A stretch of DNA of 64,000 nt from Polaromonas sp. C04 (GCF_002002705.1 NZ_MUNS01000028.1:1-64000); one strand, 5' to 3'; numbered from the stretch's first letter, positions 47,123-59,566 are shown. Notes: generated by a model from the sequence alone, not told the origin. Numbers and translations: made by a program.

Positions 47123-50100
47123 ATGGATACCCTTGTTGCCGACCCACCCGTTCTGCGCCCGCACTATCAGCTGTCGGACAGCCTGTGGGCATCCTCGGGC
47201 GCCATCTTCCTGACCGGGACCCAGTCGCTGGTGCGTCTGCTGTTGATGCAGCGCCAGCGTGATGCGGCCCGCGGCCTGAACACGCAGGGCTTCGTCAGCG
47301 GCTACCGCGGCTCGCCGCTGGGCATGGTGGACCTGGCGATCTGGAAGGCCGGCGAGCGCTTCAAGGACGCCGGCATCCGCTTCGTGCCGGCCATCAACGA
47401 GGAGCTGGCGGCCACCCAGGTGCTGGGCACGCAGCGGGTCGAGTCCGACCCCGAGCGCACGGCCTGCGGCGTGTTTGCGCTGTGGTACGGCAAGGGCCCG
47501 GGGCTGGACCGCGCGGGCGACGCGCTCAAGCATGGCAACGCCTACGGCTCGTCACCGCATGGCGGCGTGCTGGTGGTCGCAGGCGACGACCACGGCTGCG
47601 TCTCGTCGTCGATGCCGCACCAGAGTGATCACGCCTTCATGGCCTGGAGCATGCCGGTGCTGCAGCCGGCCTGCGTGGCCGAGTACCTGGAGTTCGGCCT
47701 GTACGGCTACGCGCTGTCGCGCTACTGCGGCGCCTGGGTCGGCATGGCGGCGCTGTCGGAGATCGTCGAGAGCGCCAGCACCGTGGACCTCGACCTGGTC
47801 AACGCGCGCGTCGCCGCCTGGGTCGATGCCGACGCGGTGCGCGCCGCCACCGGCCACCGCGAGCCCGCCGACGGCCTGCACTACCGCTGGCCCGATTTGC
47901 CCTCGCTGCGCATCGAGTCACGTCTGGCCGACAAGCTGCAGGCGGTGGCCGCATTCGCGCGCGTCAACAGCATCGACCGCCACGTGATCGAGAGCCCGCA
48001 CGCCACGGTCGGCATCATCACCTGCGGCAAGGCGCACTACGACCTGCTGGAAGTGCTGCGCCGGCTCGAGATCACGCCGGCCAGCCTGGCGCGGGTCGGC
48101 GTGCGCCTGTACAAGGTCGGGCTCAGCTTTCCCGTCGAGCCCACGCGCATCCAGGCCTTCGCGCAGGGCCTGCGCGAGATCCTGATCGTCGAGGAGAAGG
48201 GCGGGGTGGTCGAGACGCAGTTGCGCGACCTGTTCTACAACGCGCCGCCCGGTGCGCGCCCCGCGCTGGTGGGCAAGCAGGACCGCGCTGGCCGCCCGCT
48301 GGTGTCGGCGCTGGGCGAGCTGCGCCCGTCACGCCTGATCGAGCTGGTCGCGCACTGGCTGGCCGAGCACTTCCCGAACAACAGCGACCTCGGGGACCAT
48401 CTGCAGCATGTGCGCGACTTCACACCGCCGGAGCTGCTCAGCAACGCGAGCGACTCGGTCAAGCGGCTGCCCTACTTCTGCGCCGGCTGCCCGCACAACA
48501 CCAGCACCAAGGTCCCCGAAGGCTCCACCGCGCGCGCCGGCATCGGCTGCCACTTCATGGCCAACTGGATGGACCGCAGCACTGCCGGCCTGATCCAGAT
48601 GGGCGGCGAGGGCGTCGACTGGGTCTCGCATTCGATGTTCACCAAAACGCCCCATGTGTTCCAGAACCTGGGCGACGGCACCTACTACCACTCGGGCTAC
48701 CTCGCGATCCGCCAGGCGGTGGCGGCGAATGCCACGATCACTTACAAGATCCTGTACAACGACGCGGTCGCAATGACCGGCGGCCAGCCGGTGGACGGCG
48801 TGATCAGCGTCGACCGGATCGCGCGCCAGGTCGAATCCGAGGGCGTCAAACAGGTGGTCGTGGTCAGCGACGCGATCGACAAATACGATGCCATCAAGGG
48901 CCGTTTTCCGGCCGGCACCGAATTCCACGACCGCAGCGAACTCGATGCGGTGCAGCGGCGCCTGCGCGAGGTGCCGGGCGTGACCGTGCTGATCTACGAG
49001 CAGACCTGCGCCGCCGAGAAGCGCCGGCGCCGCAAGAAGGGCGAGCTGCTCGACCCGCCCCGGCGCCTGTTCATCAACGAGGCGGTATGCGAGGGCTGCG
49101 GCGACTGCACGGTGCAGAGCAACTGCGTGGCGGTGCTGCCGACCGAGACACCGTTCGGGCGCAAGCGCAAGATCGACCAGACCAGCTGCAACAAGGACTA
49201 CTCCTGCGCCCGGGGCTTTTGCCCGAGCTTCGTCAGCGTCACCGGCGGCGCGCTGCGCAAGAAGAGCGGTGCGCTGGCGGCCGGCCGGGACGCCTTCCTG
49301 CGGGGCGTGGCGGCCTTGCCGCGGCCCGCCGCGCATGGGTGGGACGCGCCGTATGACCTGCTCGTCACCGGCGTCGGCGGCACCGGCGTGGTGACGGTGG
49401 GCGCGGTGATCGCGATGGCCGCGCACCTGGAGGGCAAGTCCGCCAGCGTGCTCGACTTCATGGGCTTTGCGCAAAAGGGCGGCGCGGTGCTGAGCTTCGT
49501 GCGGCTGGCCGACACGCCCGAGCGGCTGAACCAGGTCCGCATCGACACCCAGCAGGCCGACGCGATCCTGGCCTGCGACATTGTGGTCGGCGCCTCGCAG
49601 GACGCGCTGCAGACGGTCCGGCACGGCCGCACCAAAGTCCTGGCGAACGTGCACGAAATCCCCGTGGCCGAATCGCTGCGCAACCCCGACGCCGAACTCC
49701 AGGTCGCACTGCTGCTGGAGAAGATGCGCTTCGTGGCCGGCGCCGGGCAGGTGGAGACCTTCGACGCGCAGACCCTGGCGGAGGAATTCCTTGGCGACAC
49801 GCTGGCGTCCAACATTCTCGCCATGGGCTATGCGTGGCAGCGCGGCCTGGTGCCGCTGAGCCTGGAGGCGCTGACGCGCGCGATCGAACTCAACGGCGTG
49901 GCGGTGCCGGCGAATCAGATGGCCTTCTCGCTGGGCCGCATGGCCGCCGGCGACCCGCCGGCGCTCGAGCGCATGCGCAGCGCGCCGGCGGAGGGGCCGC
50001 TTGACGAATCGCTGGACGCGCTGGTCGCGCGGGGCGTGGCGCATCTGGGCGGCTACCAGAACGCCGCCTGGGCCCGGCGCTTCGAGGCGCGCGTGCGCAG

Positions 50101-50713
50101 CGTGCGCCAGCGCGAGGCCGCTCTGGCCGGCGCCGATCCCGCGCTGCCGCTGGCCTGCAACGCCGCGCGCAGCCTGCTCAAGCTGATGAGCTACAAGGAC
50201 GAATACGAGGTGGCGCGCCTGTACACGGACGGCAGCTTCGCGCGCCAGCTGTCGGCACAGTTCGAGGGCGACGTGAAGCTCGAGTTCCACATGGCGCCGC
50301 CCTTGCTGTCACGACCGAGGAATGGCCAGCCCCCGGCCAAGATTCGTCTGGGCGGCTGGATGCTGCCCGCCATGAAGTGGCTGGCGCGCGGCAAGGCGCT
50401 GCGCGGCACCGTGTTCGATGTGTTCGGCTACAGCGCGGAGCGGCGCCTGGAGCGCGCGCTCATTGCACAGTTCGAGGCGCGCCTGGACGAATTGGGGGCC
50501 GGCCTCACGCCCGCCAACCAGGCGCTGGCCGCGCAGATCGCGGCGCTGCCCCTGAGCATTCGCGGCTACGGCCACATCAAGATCGCGAACCTGGCGCTGG
50601 CGCGCGCGCGCGAGGCCGAACTGCTGCATCGCTTTGACCCGAAGCGCTACCCGAAGCCGCCCGCGCAAACGGGCGCCGGGCAGTTGCGCGGCATCGCGAT
50701 CGTGGCGCGCTGA
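47123..50713 (+). CDS. Indolepyruvate ferredoxin oxidoreductase, fused alpha-beta form
   Basis: A 1196-residue enzyme that oxidatively decarboxylates aryl-pyruvates to aryl-acyl-CoA. The N-terminal pyrimidine-binding domain has GYRGSPLGMVDLAIWK and INEELAATQVLG. The ThDP-binding part contains PYFCAGCPHNTSTK and GIGCHFMANWMD. Ferredoxin-type cysteines follow in CEGCGDCTVQSNC and CNKDYSCARGFCPSF. The gamma-like domain near 745-930 starts LLVTGVGGTGVVTVG. The length matches the single-chain form of betaproteobacteria. It acts in amino-acid breakdown, probably under the divergent Lrp regulator. Confidence 0.93.
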   Translation: MDTLVADPPVLRPHYQLSDSLWASSGAIFLTGTQSLVRLLLMQRQRDAARGLNTQGFVSGYRGSPLGMVDLAIWKAGERFKDAGIRFVPAINEELAATQVLGTQRVESDPERTACGVFALWYGKGPGLDRAGDALKHGNAYGSSPHGGVLVVAGDDHGCVSSSMPHQSDHAFMAWSMPVLQPACVAEYLEFGLYGYALSRYCGAWVGMAALSEIVESASTVDLDLVNARVAAWVDADAVRAATGHREPADGLHYRWPDLPSLRIESRLADKLQAVAAFARVNSIDRHVIESPHATVGIITCGKAHYDLLEVLRRLEITPASLARVGVRLYKVGLSFPVEPTRIQAFAQGLREILIVEEKGGVVETQLRDLFYNAPPGARPALVGKQDRAGRPLVSALGELRPSRLIELVAHWLAEHFPNNSDLGDHLQHVRDFTPPELLSNASDSVKRLPYFCAGCPHNTSTKVPEGSTARAGIGCHFMANWMDRSTAGLIQMGGEGVDWVSHSMFTKTPHVFQNLGDGTYYHSGYLAIRQAVAANATITYKILYNDAVAMTGGQPVDGVISVDRIARQVESEGVKQVVVVSDAIDKYDAIKGRFPAGTEFHDRSELDAVQRRLREVPGVTVLIYEQTCAAEKRRRRKKGELLDPPRRLFINEAVCEGCGDCTVQSNCVAVLPTETPFGRKRKIDQTSCNKDYSCARGFCPSFVSVTGGALRKKSGALAAGRDAFLRGVAALPRPAAHGWDAPYDLLVTGVGGTGVVTVGAVIAMAAHLEGKSASVLDFMGFAQKGGAVLSFVRLADTPERLNQVRIDTQQADAILACDIVVGASQDALQTVRHGRTKVLANVHEIPVAESLRNPDAELQVALLLEKMRFVAGAGQVETFDAQTLAEEFLGDTLASNILAMGYAWQRGLVPLSLEALTRAIELNGVAVPANQMAFSLGRMAAGDPPALERMRSAPAEGPLDESLDALVARGVAHLGGYQNAAWARRFEARVRSVRQREAALAGADPALPLACNAARSLLKLMSYKDEYEVARLYTDGSFARQLSAQFEGDVKLEFHMAPPLLSRPRNGQPPAKIRLGGWMLPAMKWLARGKALRGTVFDVFGYSAERRLERALIAQFEARLDELGAGLTPANQALAAQIAALPLSIRGYGHIKIANLALARAREAELLHRFDPKRYPKPPAQTGAGQLRGIAIVAR

Positions 50714-50720
50714 GCCGCCC

Positions 50721-51308
50721 TTATTTGGGTCGGCCGTAGTGGGCGGTGAAACTGGCCTTGGCGATCGTGTTGCCGTTGATCATGAAGCCGGTCAGGGCTG
50801 CCGTGGCGTCGGCCGGCACGTCGAGCTTGTCGGTCCCCAGCGCATACACGGTAAACACGTAGCGGTGCGGCTTGTCGCCCGGCGGCGGGCATACGCCGCC
50901 CCAGGCATTGGCGCCGTAGTCATTGCGGCCCTGCACCGCGCCGGCAGGCAAGGTGGTGCTGTTGGCCGCGCCGGCGTTGCCCGGCAGTTCGGTCACGCCA
51001 GCCGGGATGTTGATCACCATCCAGTGCCACCAGCCCGAGCCGGTCGGCGCGTCCGGGTCGTGCACCGTCACGGCAAAGCTCTTGGTGCCCTTGGGCGCGC
51101 CGCTCCAGCGCAGGGCCGGTGACTTGTTCTCGCCGGCGCAGCCGAAGCCGTTGTACTCGAAGCTCTTGGGAATGGTGCCGCCGGCCGGGATGTCCGGGCT
51201 GGACAGCGTGAAGCCGGCCGCCTGCGCGGACGGCACGGCCAGCGGTGTGGCCAGGCTGACGGCGCCGAACACGGCAGCGGCGAGCGATGAGCGCGGAATA
51301 TGTTGCAT
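50721..51308 (-). CDS. YbhB/YbcL-family (PEBP) protein, exported
   Basis: A 195-residue protein with a signal peptide (ending near PSAQA) and a phosphatidylethanolamine-binding-protein fold: FTLSSPDIPAGGTIPKSFEY, SFAVTVHDPDAPTGSGWWHW and the Pro/Gly-rich GGVCPPPGDKPHRYVFTVYAL. The role of bacterial members is unclear. Convergent with the oxidoreductase gene (7 bases apart) and downstream of topB. Confidence 0.93.
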   Translation of the reverse strand: MQHIPRSSLAAAVFGAVSLATPLAVPSAQAAGFTLSSPDIPAGGTIPKSFEYNGFGCAGENKSPALRWSGAPKGTKSFAVTVHDPDAPTGSGWWHWMVINIPAGVTELPGNAGAANSTTLPAGAVQGRNDYGANAWGGVCPPPGDKPHRYVFTVYALGTDKLDVPADATAALTGFMINGNTIAKASFTAHYGRPK

Positions 51309-51355
51309 GAGGCCTCCTGAAGGGTTGAGCCCCGCATCATCCCGCGTTTTTCGCC

Positions 51356-54400
<3,045 letters not shown>

Positions 54401-54423
54401 CTGACTACAATCCAGTTCTCTCG

Positions 54424-54470
54424 CGGGCGCGCAGGCGCCCGCACATGCACACGTGGGCGCACGCGCCCAC
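54424..54470. promoter_or_regulatory. Two hairpins in the topB-SET divergent gap
   Basis: CGGGCGC (54424-54430) with GCGCCCG (54435-54441), and GTGGGCGC (54453-54460) with GCGCCCAC (54463-54470), form two adjacent GC-rich inverted repeats. They occupy most of the 100-base gap and may bind a regulator of both genes or form cruciforms. Confidence 0.5.
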
Positions 54471-54500
54471 ACATGAATTCACCATACCAAATTTTCAGCC

Positions 54501-54980
54501 GTGCCCAAAAACCCGTCGTTTGCATCAGGCCGCCGCATTCAAACCCGCCGCTCGGGGGTGCACGGCAAGGGCGTGTTCGCCGTGCAGGACATTGCCGAGG
54601 GTGAGACCATCATCGAGTATGTGGGCGAGGTGGTGACGTGGAAGGCCGCGCAGGCGCGCCATCCACACGATCCCAAGGATCCGAACCACACGTTTTACTT
54701 TCACATCGATGAAAAGCACGTGATCGACGCCAAGTTCGGCGGCAACTCCTCGCGCTGGATCAACCACTCGTGCGATCCGAACTGCGAGGCCGACGAAGAG
54801 GGCGGGCGCGTCTTCATCAAGGCGCTGCGCAACATCGCGGCGGGCGAAGAGCTGAACTACGATTACGGCCTGATCATCGACGAGCGCTACACGCCCAAGC
54901 TCAAGGCCGAGTACCCGTGCTGGTGCGGCGCGAAGAACTGCCGCGGCACGCTGCTGGCGCCCAAGCGACGAAGGAGTTGA
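54501..54980 (+). CDS. SET-domain protein lysine methyltransferase
   Basis: A 159-residue compact SET protein (GTG start). The core shows RSGVHGKGVFAVQDIAEGE, IEYVGEVV, the SAM/lysine motif RWINHSCDPNCEAD (Asn88 to Cys95), ELNYDYG, and the post-SET zinc triad Cys140-x-Cys142-x4-Cys147. All catalytic motifs are intact, as in eukaryotic histone methyltransferases. It is divergent from topB, whose product has a lysine-rich H1-like tail, making TopB or another H1-like protein a plausible substrate (inference). Confidence 0.9.
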   Translation: MPKNPSFASGRRIQTRRSGVHGKGVFAVQDIAEGETIIEYVGEVVTWKAAQARHPHDPKDPNHTFYFHIDEKHVIDAKFGGNSSRWINHSCDPNCEADEEGGRVFIKALRNIAAGEELNYDYGLIIDERYTPKLKAEYPCWCGAKNCRGTLLAPKRRRS

Positions 54981-54984
54981 AGCC

Positions 54985-55773
54985 ATGAGCACACAGGTCA
55001 TTGCCTGGCCCACGCAGGCCATACAGGCGGCGGTGGCGCCGTCGCTGCCGGGTTTTGCGGTCGAGGTGCTGTCCGAGATCGACTCCACCAACACCGAGCT
55101 GATGCGCCGCGCCCGGGCCGGGCGCATGGCGCCGGTGCTGCTGCTGGCCGAGCAGCAAACGGCGGGGCGCGGGCGGCTGGGGCGGGACTGGCAGAGCCAG
55201 CGGGGCGAGTCGCTGACGTTCTCGCTCGGCCTGCCGCTGGCGCCGGCGGACTGGTCCGGGCTGTCGCTGGCGGTGGGCATCAGCGTGGCGGAGAGCCTGC
55301 ACCCGGACATCCGCCTGAAGTGGCCCAACGACCTGTGGCTCAGCGATGCGCGCGGCGAGCGCAAGCTGGCCGGCATCCTGATCGAGACCGCCAGTTTTGG
55401 CGAGCTGCGCTACGCCGTGATCGGCGTGGGCCTGAACATCACGTCTCGCGACGGCGCCGGTTTGGCCACGCCTCCTGGCGGGCTGCAGGAGCTGCTGCCC
55501 GGCGTGGACGCGCCGCAGGCTCTGGCGCGCGTGGCGGCGCCGCTGGTGCAGGCAGTGCAGGCTTTTGAGGCGCTGGGTTTTGCGCCGTTCCAGGCCCGCT
55601 TCAACGCCCGCGACGTGCTGCGCGACCGCGAGGTCAGCGTCAGTGACGGCCAGGGCGGCGAGACCCGCGGCAGTGCCCACGGCGTGAGCGAGACCGGCGC
55701 GCTGCTGGTGCACACCAAGGCCGGCATGCAGCCAATCACCAGTTCCGAAGTCAGCGTGCGCCCCCTGCACTAG
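54985..55773 (+). CDS. birA: Biotin-acetyl-CoA-carboxylase ligase
   Basis: A 262-residue class I biotin ligase with the motif [16 protein letters not shown] (GRGRxGR), [21 protein letters not shown] and the C-terminal domain [21 protein letters not shown]. There is no N-terminal helix-turn-helix, so it is not a repressor. An AAGGAG within the end of the SET gene is its ribosome site; the genes are 4 bases apart, in a likely operon. Confidence 0.93.
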   Translation: MSTQVIAWPTQAIQAAVAPSLPGFAVEVLSEIDSTNTELMRRARAGRMAPVLLLAEQQTAGRGRLGRDWQSQRGESLTFSLGLPLAPADWSGLSLAVGISVAESLHPDIRLKWPNDLWLSDARGERKLAGILIETASFGELRYAVIGVGLNITSRDGAGLATPPGGLQELLPGVDAPQALARVAAPLVQAVQAFEALGFAPFQARFNARDVLRDREVSVSDGQGGETRGSAHGVSETGALLVHTKAGMQPITSSEVSVRPLH

Positions 55774-55798
55774 CGCGCAGATCCGTCCGCCTGCTGCC

Positions 55799-56020
55799 GT
55801 GCTGAGACTGCTTGCCCTGCTGCTGTTGCTGGCCAATGGCGCCTACTTTGCCTGGTCGCATGACTGGCTGCGCCTGTATGGCATGGGGCCCGTACAGCAA
55901 TCCGAGCCGCAGCGCGTGGCGCAGCAAATCAGGCCGCGGGACCTGCTTTTGTTGAAGGACGGCGCAACCCCGGCCGCCACGGCGTCTGCACCGGCTGGCA
56001 CGCAGGGCTCGATACCCTGA
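55799..56020 (+). CDS. Small membrane-anchored hypothetical protein
   Basis: A 73-residue protein (GTG start) with an N-terminal hydrophobic segment [16 protein letters not shown] and a polar tail ([16 protein letters not shown]). It follows birA by 25 bases. Function unknown; the layout recalls anchored SPOR-type proteins without the SPOR domain. Confidence 0.7.
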   Translation: MLRLLALLLLLANGAYFAWSHDWLRLYGMGPVQQSEPQRVAQQIRPRDLLLLKDGATPAATASAPAGTQGSIP

Positions 56021-56083
56021 AAATGGCAGCGGCCGGCAAAGCGCTGCAAGTCTGCCCCCGAACTACTTGAAACGGAATCCACC

Positions 56084-56743
56084 ATGCCACTGAAGCTCTA
56101 CTACGCCCCCGGCGCCTGCTCTTTCGTGCCCCACACCCTGCTGGAAGCCACGGGCGAGCCCTACGAGCCCTTGATGGTCAAGATCCACAAGGGCGAAAAC
56201 TACGAGCCGGCCTACCGGAGCGTCAACCCGCGCAGCCAGGTGCCGGTGCTGGTCGATGACGGCGAGGTGATCACGCAGATCGTGGCCATCGTGACGTACC
56301 TGGCCGAGCGCTTTCCGGGTATGGGGTTTTTGCCCGCCGAGCCGCTGGCCAAGGCGCGGGTGCTGGAAACGCTGGCGTGGATGAACAACACCGTGCATCC
56401 CACCTTTACCCATATCTTCATGCCGCAGAAGTTCGCCGACAACCCGGCCGTGCATGGCGACCTGAAGCGCTACAACACCCAGCTGTACCGCGGCATGCTG
56501 GGCGAACTGCAGGCGCTGGTGGCGGCGGCCCAGGCGCGCGGCTGGGCCTGGCTCGGGGGCGAGCGCTTCGGCCCGCTCGACGCCTATGCGCTGACCCTGC
56601 TGCGCTGGGGCAGCATCGCGGGCATCGATCCGGCCGGTTTCCCCGTGCTGTGGGCCGCCGTGCAGCGCACCGCCGCGCTGCCGCACGTGGCGCGCGTGAT
56701 CGAGCGCGAGCGGCTGCAACTCAATCTGTATCGACCAGGGTAG
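56084..56743 (+). CDS. Glutathione S-transferase family protein
   Basis: A 219-residue protein. Thioredoxin-like N-terminal domain LKLYYAPGACSFVPHTLLEA (with Ser/Cys at the active site) and NPRSQVPVLVDDGEVITQIV; all-helical C-terminal domain with WLGGERFGPLDAYALTLLRW. Class and substrate are not evident. Confidence 0.9.
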   Translation: MPLKLYYAPGACSFVPHTLLEATGEPYEPLMVKIHKGENYEPAYRSVNPRSQVPVLVDDGEVITQIVAIVTYLAERFPGMGFLPAEPLAKARVLETLAWMNNTVHPTFTHIFMPQKFADNPAVHGDLKRYNTQLYRGMLGELQALVAAAQARGWAWLGGERFGPLDAYALTLLRWGSIAGIDPAGFPVLWAAVQRTAALPHVARVIERERLQLNLYRPG

Positions 56744-56747
56744 TAGA

Positions 56748-56822
56748 GCCCCCACGCTTGTCGCTGCGCGTACTACGCTGCCCTCCGAGGGGGCTGAACT
56801 GGCTCGGGGCGGCCCTTCGCGG
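56748..56822 (+). repeat. Repeat A copy between GST and histidine-kinase genes
   Basis: Begins AGCCCCCACGCTTGTCGCTG and ends CGGGGCGGCCCTTCG. It occupies the whole convergent gap between the two genes. Confidence 0.7.
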
Positions 56823-56825
56823 CGT

Positions 56826-58253
56826 TCATGTCGTAAAGCGCACGCTGAAGCGCGCGCCGGGCGGCATCTGTCCGGGGTGCGCATCTTCCAGGCTGACCGC
56901 CGCGCCATGCTGGCGCGCGATCTCGAGCACGATGGGCAGGCCCAGGCCGGAGCCGTCGGCCTCGCTGCCCAGCACGCGGTAAAAGGGCTGGAACACCAGG
57001 TCCTGCTCCGCCAGCGGAATGCCCGGACCCGAATCCTCCACCTGCAGCAGCAGCACCTTGCCGAAGGTGTCGGCCAGCACGCGCGCGGTGACCACCCCGG
57101 GGTGCTCGGCGCTGGACGGCGTGTAGTTGATGGCGTTGTCCAGCAGATTGCGGATCAACTCCGTGAGCAGCGTGGCATTGCCCTCGAGCAGCACGCCCGG
57201 CGCGGCGGGCTGCGCGCCCTCGTAGCCCAGGTCGATGCGCTTTTCCAGCGCACGCGGCAGGCAGTCCTGCACCGCGTCCATGGTCAGGCGCACCAGGTCG
57301 CAGGGCTGGCGTGCAAGGCTGGCGCCGCTGCTCTCGGCGCGCGCCAGCGCCAGCAGCTGGTTCACGGTGTGCGTGGCGCGGATGCTGGAGCGCCCGATCT
57401 GGCGCAGCGACTGCTTGAGATCGTCCGTGGAGCCCTCGCGCAGGGCCATGTCGGCCTGCATGCGCAGGCCCGCCAGCGGTGTCTTGAGCTGGTGCGCGGC
57501 ATCGGCCAGAAAGCGCTTTTGTGTCGCGATCGAGTCCTTCAGGCGCGTCAGCAGGTCGTTCACGGACGACACCAGCGGCGCCACCTCCAGCGGCACGGCC
57601 TTGTCGTCGAGCGGGCTCAGGTCGTCCGGGCGGCGCGCGCGAATGCGCTCTTCGAGCTGGCTCAGCGGCTTGATGCCACGCACCAGCGCCAGCCACACCA
57701 GCAGCACGGCCAGCGGCAGAATGGCGAACTGCGGCAGCATCACGCCCTTGATGATCTCGGTGGCCAGCACCGAGCGCTTCTCGCGCGTCTCGGCCACCTG
57801 CACCAGCGCGGGCTGGGCCCCGGGCAGACCCAGAGCGACCTGGACGTAGGCAATGCGCACGTCCTGTCCGCGCATCTCGCCGTCGCGCAGACGCACGTCG
57901 CCCACGGGTGGTCTTTCCTCGTCGGTCGGCATCGGCAGGTCGCGCTCGCCGCTCAGCAGTTCGTTGCGCGGGCCGAGCACCTGGTAGTACACCTGCACGT
58001 CGTCGTCGGCGCGCAGCAACTCGCGCGCCGGCTGCGGCAGGCTGAACTGCGCCTGCTGGTTCTGCACCGAGACCAGCTGCGCCAGCGCCTGCACGTTGTA
58101 TTCCAGAGCGCGGTCGAACGGCCGGTTGGCAATGCCCTGCGCCACCAGCCAGGTCAGTGCCAGGCTGACCGGCCACAACAGCAGCAGCGGCGTGAGCATC
58201 CAGTCGAGGATTTCCCCGAACAGCGAACGCTGCTCACGCTGGAACAGTTTCAC
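56826..58253 (-). CDS. TctE-like sensor histidine kinase
   Basis: A 475-residue inner-membrane kinase (GTG start, VKLFQREQ). A first membrane segment (MLTPLLLLWPVSLALTWLV), a periplasmic sensor of the 2CSK_N/TctE type, and a second segment (FAILPLAVLLVWLALVRG) lead to HAMP. The H-box is FLADAAHQLKTPLAGL, the N-box NLLDNAINYTP, with G-boxes VEDSGPGIP and GSGLGLPI. It is downstream of the response-regulator gene. A repeat-A copy fills its upstream region. TctE-like kinases sense carboxylates; here the ligand is unknown. Confidence 0.93.
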   Translation of the reverse strand: MKLFQREQRSLFGEILDWMLTPLLLLWPVSLALTWLVAQGIANRPFDRALEYNVQALAQLVSVQNQQAQFSLPQPARELLRADDDVQVYYQVLGPRNELLSGERDLPMPTDEERPPVGDVRLRDGEMRGQDVRIAYVQVALGLPGAQPALVQVAETREKRSVLATEIIKGVMLPQFAILPLAVLLVWLALVRGIKPLSQLEERIRARRPDDLSPLDDKAVPLEVAPLVSSVNDLLTRLKDSIATQKRFLADAAHQLKTPLAGLRMQADMALREGSTDDLKQSLRQIGRSSIRATHTVNQLLALARAESSGASLARQPCDLVRLTMDAVQDCLPRALEKRIDLGYEGAQPAAPGVLLEGNATLLTELIRNLLDNAINYTPSSAEHPGVVTARVLADTFGKVLLLQVEDSGPGIPLAEQDLVFQPFYRVLGSEADGSGLGLPIVLEIARQHGAAVSLEDAHPGQMPPGARFSVRFTT

Positions 58254-58261
58254 GTGAGCGA

Positions 58262-58335
58262 CGCCGGGCCGTCCCAAGGCGCGAAGGCCCCCTCGGGGGG
58301 CAGCGGCCACACGCAGTGAGGGAGCGTGGGGGCCA
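58262..58335 (-). repeat. Repeat A copy between response regulator and kinase genes
   Basis: Minus-strand variant GGCCCCCACGCTCCCTCACT...GGACGGCCCGGCG with a divergent middle. Only 3 bases separate it from the regulator stop and 8 from the kinase start, so it supplies the kinase's translation-initiation region. Confidence 0.65.
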
Positions 58336-58338
58336 TAT

Positions 58339-59010
58339 TCACGGGATTTTTTCAAGGCAGTAGCCGAGGCCACGCACGGTGGCGATGCGGATCGGGCCCT
58401 TCTCGATTTTCTTGCGCAGGCGGTGGATGTAGACCTCGATGGCGTTGTTGCTCACCTCCTCGCCCCACTCGCACAGGCGCTCGACCAGTTGGTCCTTGCT
58501 GACGAGACGCCCGGCGCGCTGCAGCAGCACCTCCAGCAGGCCCAGCTCGCGCGCCGACAGCTCCACCATCTTGCCGTCGATCGTGGCCACACGGCCCGCC
58601 TGGTCGTACACCAGCGGTCCGTGCTTGATGGTGCTGCTGGCGCCGCCCATGCCGCGGCGCACCAGTGCGCGCACGCGCGCTTCGAGCTCCTGCAGCGAAA
58701 AGGGCTTGGCCATGTAGTCGTCGGCGCCATAGTCCAGCCCCTTGACGCGTTCTTCCACGCTGTCGGCCGCGGTCAGGATCAGCACCGGCAGCGCCGAGCC
58801 GCGCGCGCGCAGCTTCTTCAGCACTTCAAGGCCATGCATTCTGGGCAGTCCGAGATCCAGGATCAGCAGGTCGAACTCGTTGTTGGTCAGCAGCGCCGCG
58901 TCCGCTTCGGTGCCGCTGGCCACATGGTCCACGGCAGCGCCCGAGGCGCGCAGCGTGCGCAGCAGGCCGTCTGCCAGCACCTGATCGTCTTCGGCAATCA
59001 GAATCCGCAT
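58339..59010 (-). CDS. OmpR-family response regulator
   Basis: A 223-residue regulator. Receiver with acidic pocket (EDD, residues 7-9), phosphoacceptor Asp52 in LLILDLGLPRMHG and the Thr/Lys switch (ILTAADSVEERV; MAKPFS). The C-terminal winged helix has LSARELGLLEVLLQRAGRLV and IEVYIHRLRKKIE. Partner of the TctE-like kinase. The type is TctD-like. Confidence 0.95.
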   Translation of the reverse strand: MRILIAEDDQVLADGLLRTLRASGAAVDHVASGTEADAALLTNNEFDLLILDLGLPRMHGLEVLKKLRARGSALPVLILTAADSVEERVKGLDYGADDYMAKPFSLQELEARVRALVRRGMGGASSTIKHGPLVYDQAGRVATIDGKMVELSARELGLLEVLLQRAGRLVSKDQLVERLCEWGEEVSNNAIEVYIHRLRKKIEKGPIRIATVRGLGYCLEKIP

Positions 59011-59062
59011 GCATGTCTCCGGTTAGGCGCTTTGGTGGGGTCGGCGCACTTGTGGGCAAATT

Positions 59063-59566
59063 CTAGGCCCGTGCCGGCTTCCAGGCCGCATAAATCTCCA
59101 GCCCGATCATCGCCACGGTCGCCACCTCAGGGCCCACGTCGGCGCGGAATTCGGCCTCCGCCTGCACCACGGCGTGCCGGAAGGCCTGCAGCCAGTCCAG
59201 CCCGGTAGGCGTGAACCGCACCAGCCGCGCGCGCGCATCGCGCGAATCGGGCGCGCGCGTGACCAGCCCCCAGGCCTCGCACTGGTCCACCAGCTGGCCC
59301 ATGGCCTGTTTGCTCATGCCCGCGCGCTCGGCCAGCTCGGTCAGGCGCGAGCCCTGCAGCGACAGGTGGCGCGTGATGTGGATGTGGGCCGCGCTGACCT
59401 GGCCGCGCGCCGCCAGATTCGACAAGGCCAGCGGCACCTCGATGTTTTGCGCCATCAGCTGCAGCACGCGCTCGTCGAAACGGCGCATCGCGTGGCCCAG
59501 CAATCGGCCCAGATGGGTTTGCCGCCAGCCGTCTTCCGCCGGGGGATGCGGTGGATTTTCAGTCAT
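59063..59566 (-). CDS. MarR-family transcriptional regulator
   Basis: A 167-residue regulator with the winged helix LTELAERAGMSKQAMGQLVD and the MarR wing RAPDSRDARARLVRFTPTG. It likely binds a small aromatic ligand and represses a transport or degradation gene; its target is not apparent. It diverges from recA and may share the region of two LexA boxes. Confidence 0.9.
   Translation of the reverse strand: MTENPPHPPAEDGWRQTHLGRLLGHAMRRFDERVLQLMAQNIEVPLALSNLAARGQVSAAHIHITRHLSLQGSRLTELAERAGMSKQAMGQLVDQCEAWGLVTRAPDSRDARARLVRFTPTGLDWLQAFRHAVVQAEAEFRADVGPEVATVAMIGLEIYAAWKPARA

Noticed and set aside
48329-50290. 653-codon frame antisense to the indolepyruvate oxidoreductase gene
   Set aside because: Antisense mirror of a conserved enzyme with low-complexity composition; no recognised domain.
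54404-54472. N-terminal extension of topB (Cys/Ala-rich)
   Set aside because: It is encoded by the GC-rich hairpins. The family start motif follows ATG 54398-54400.
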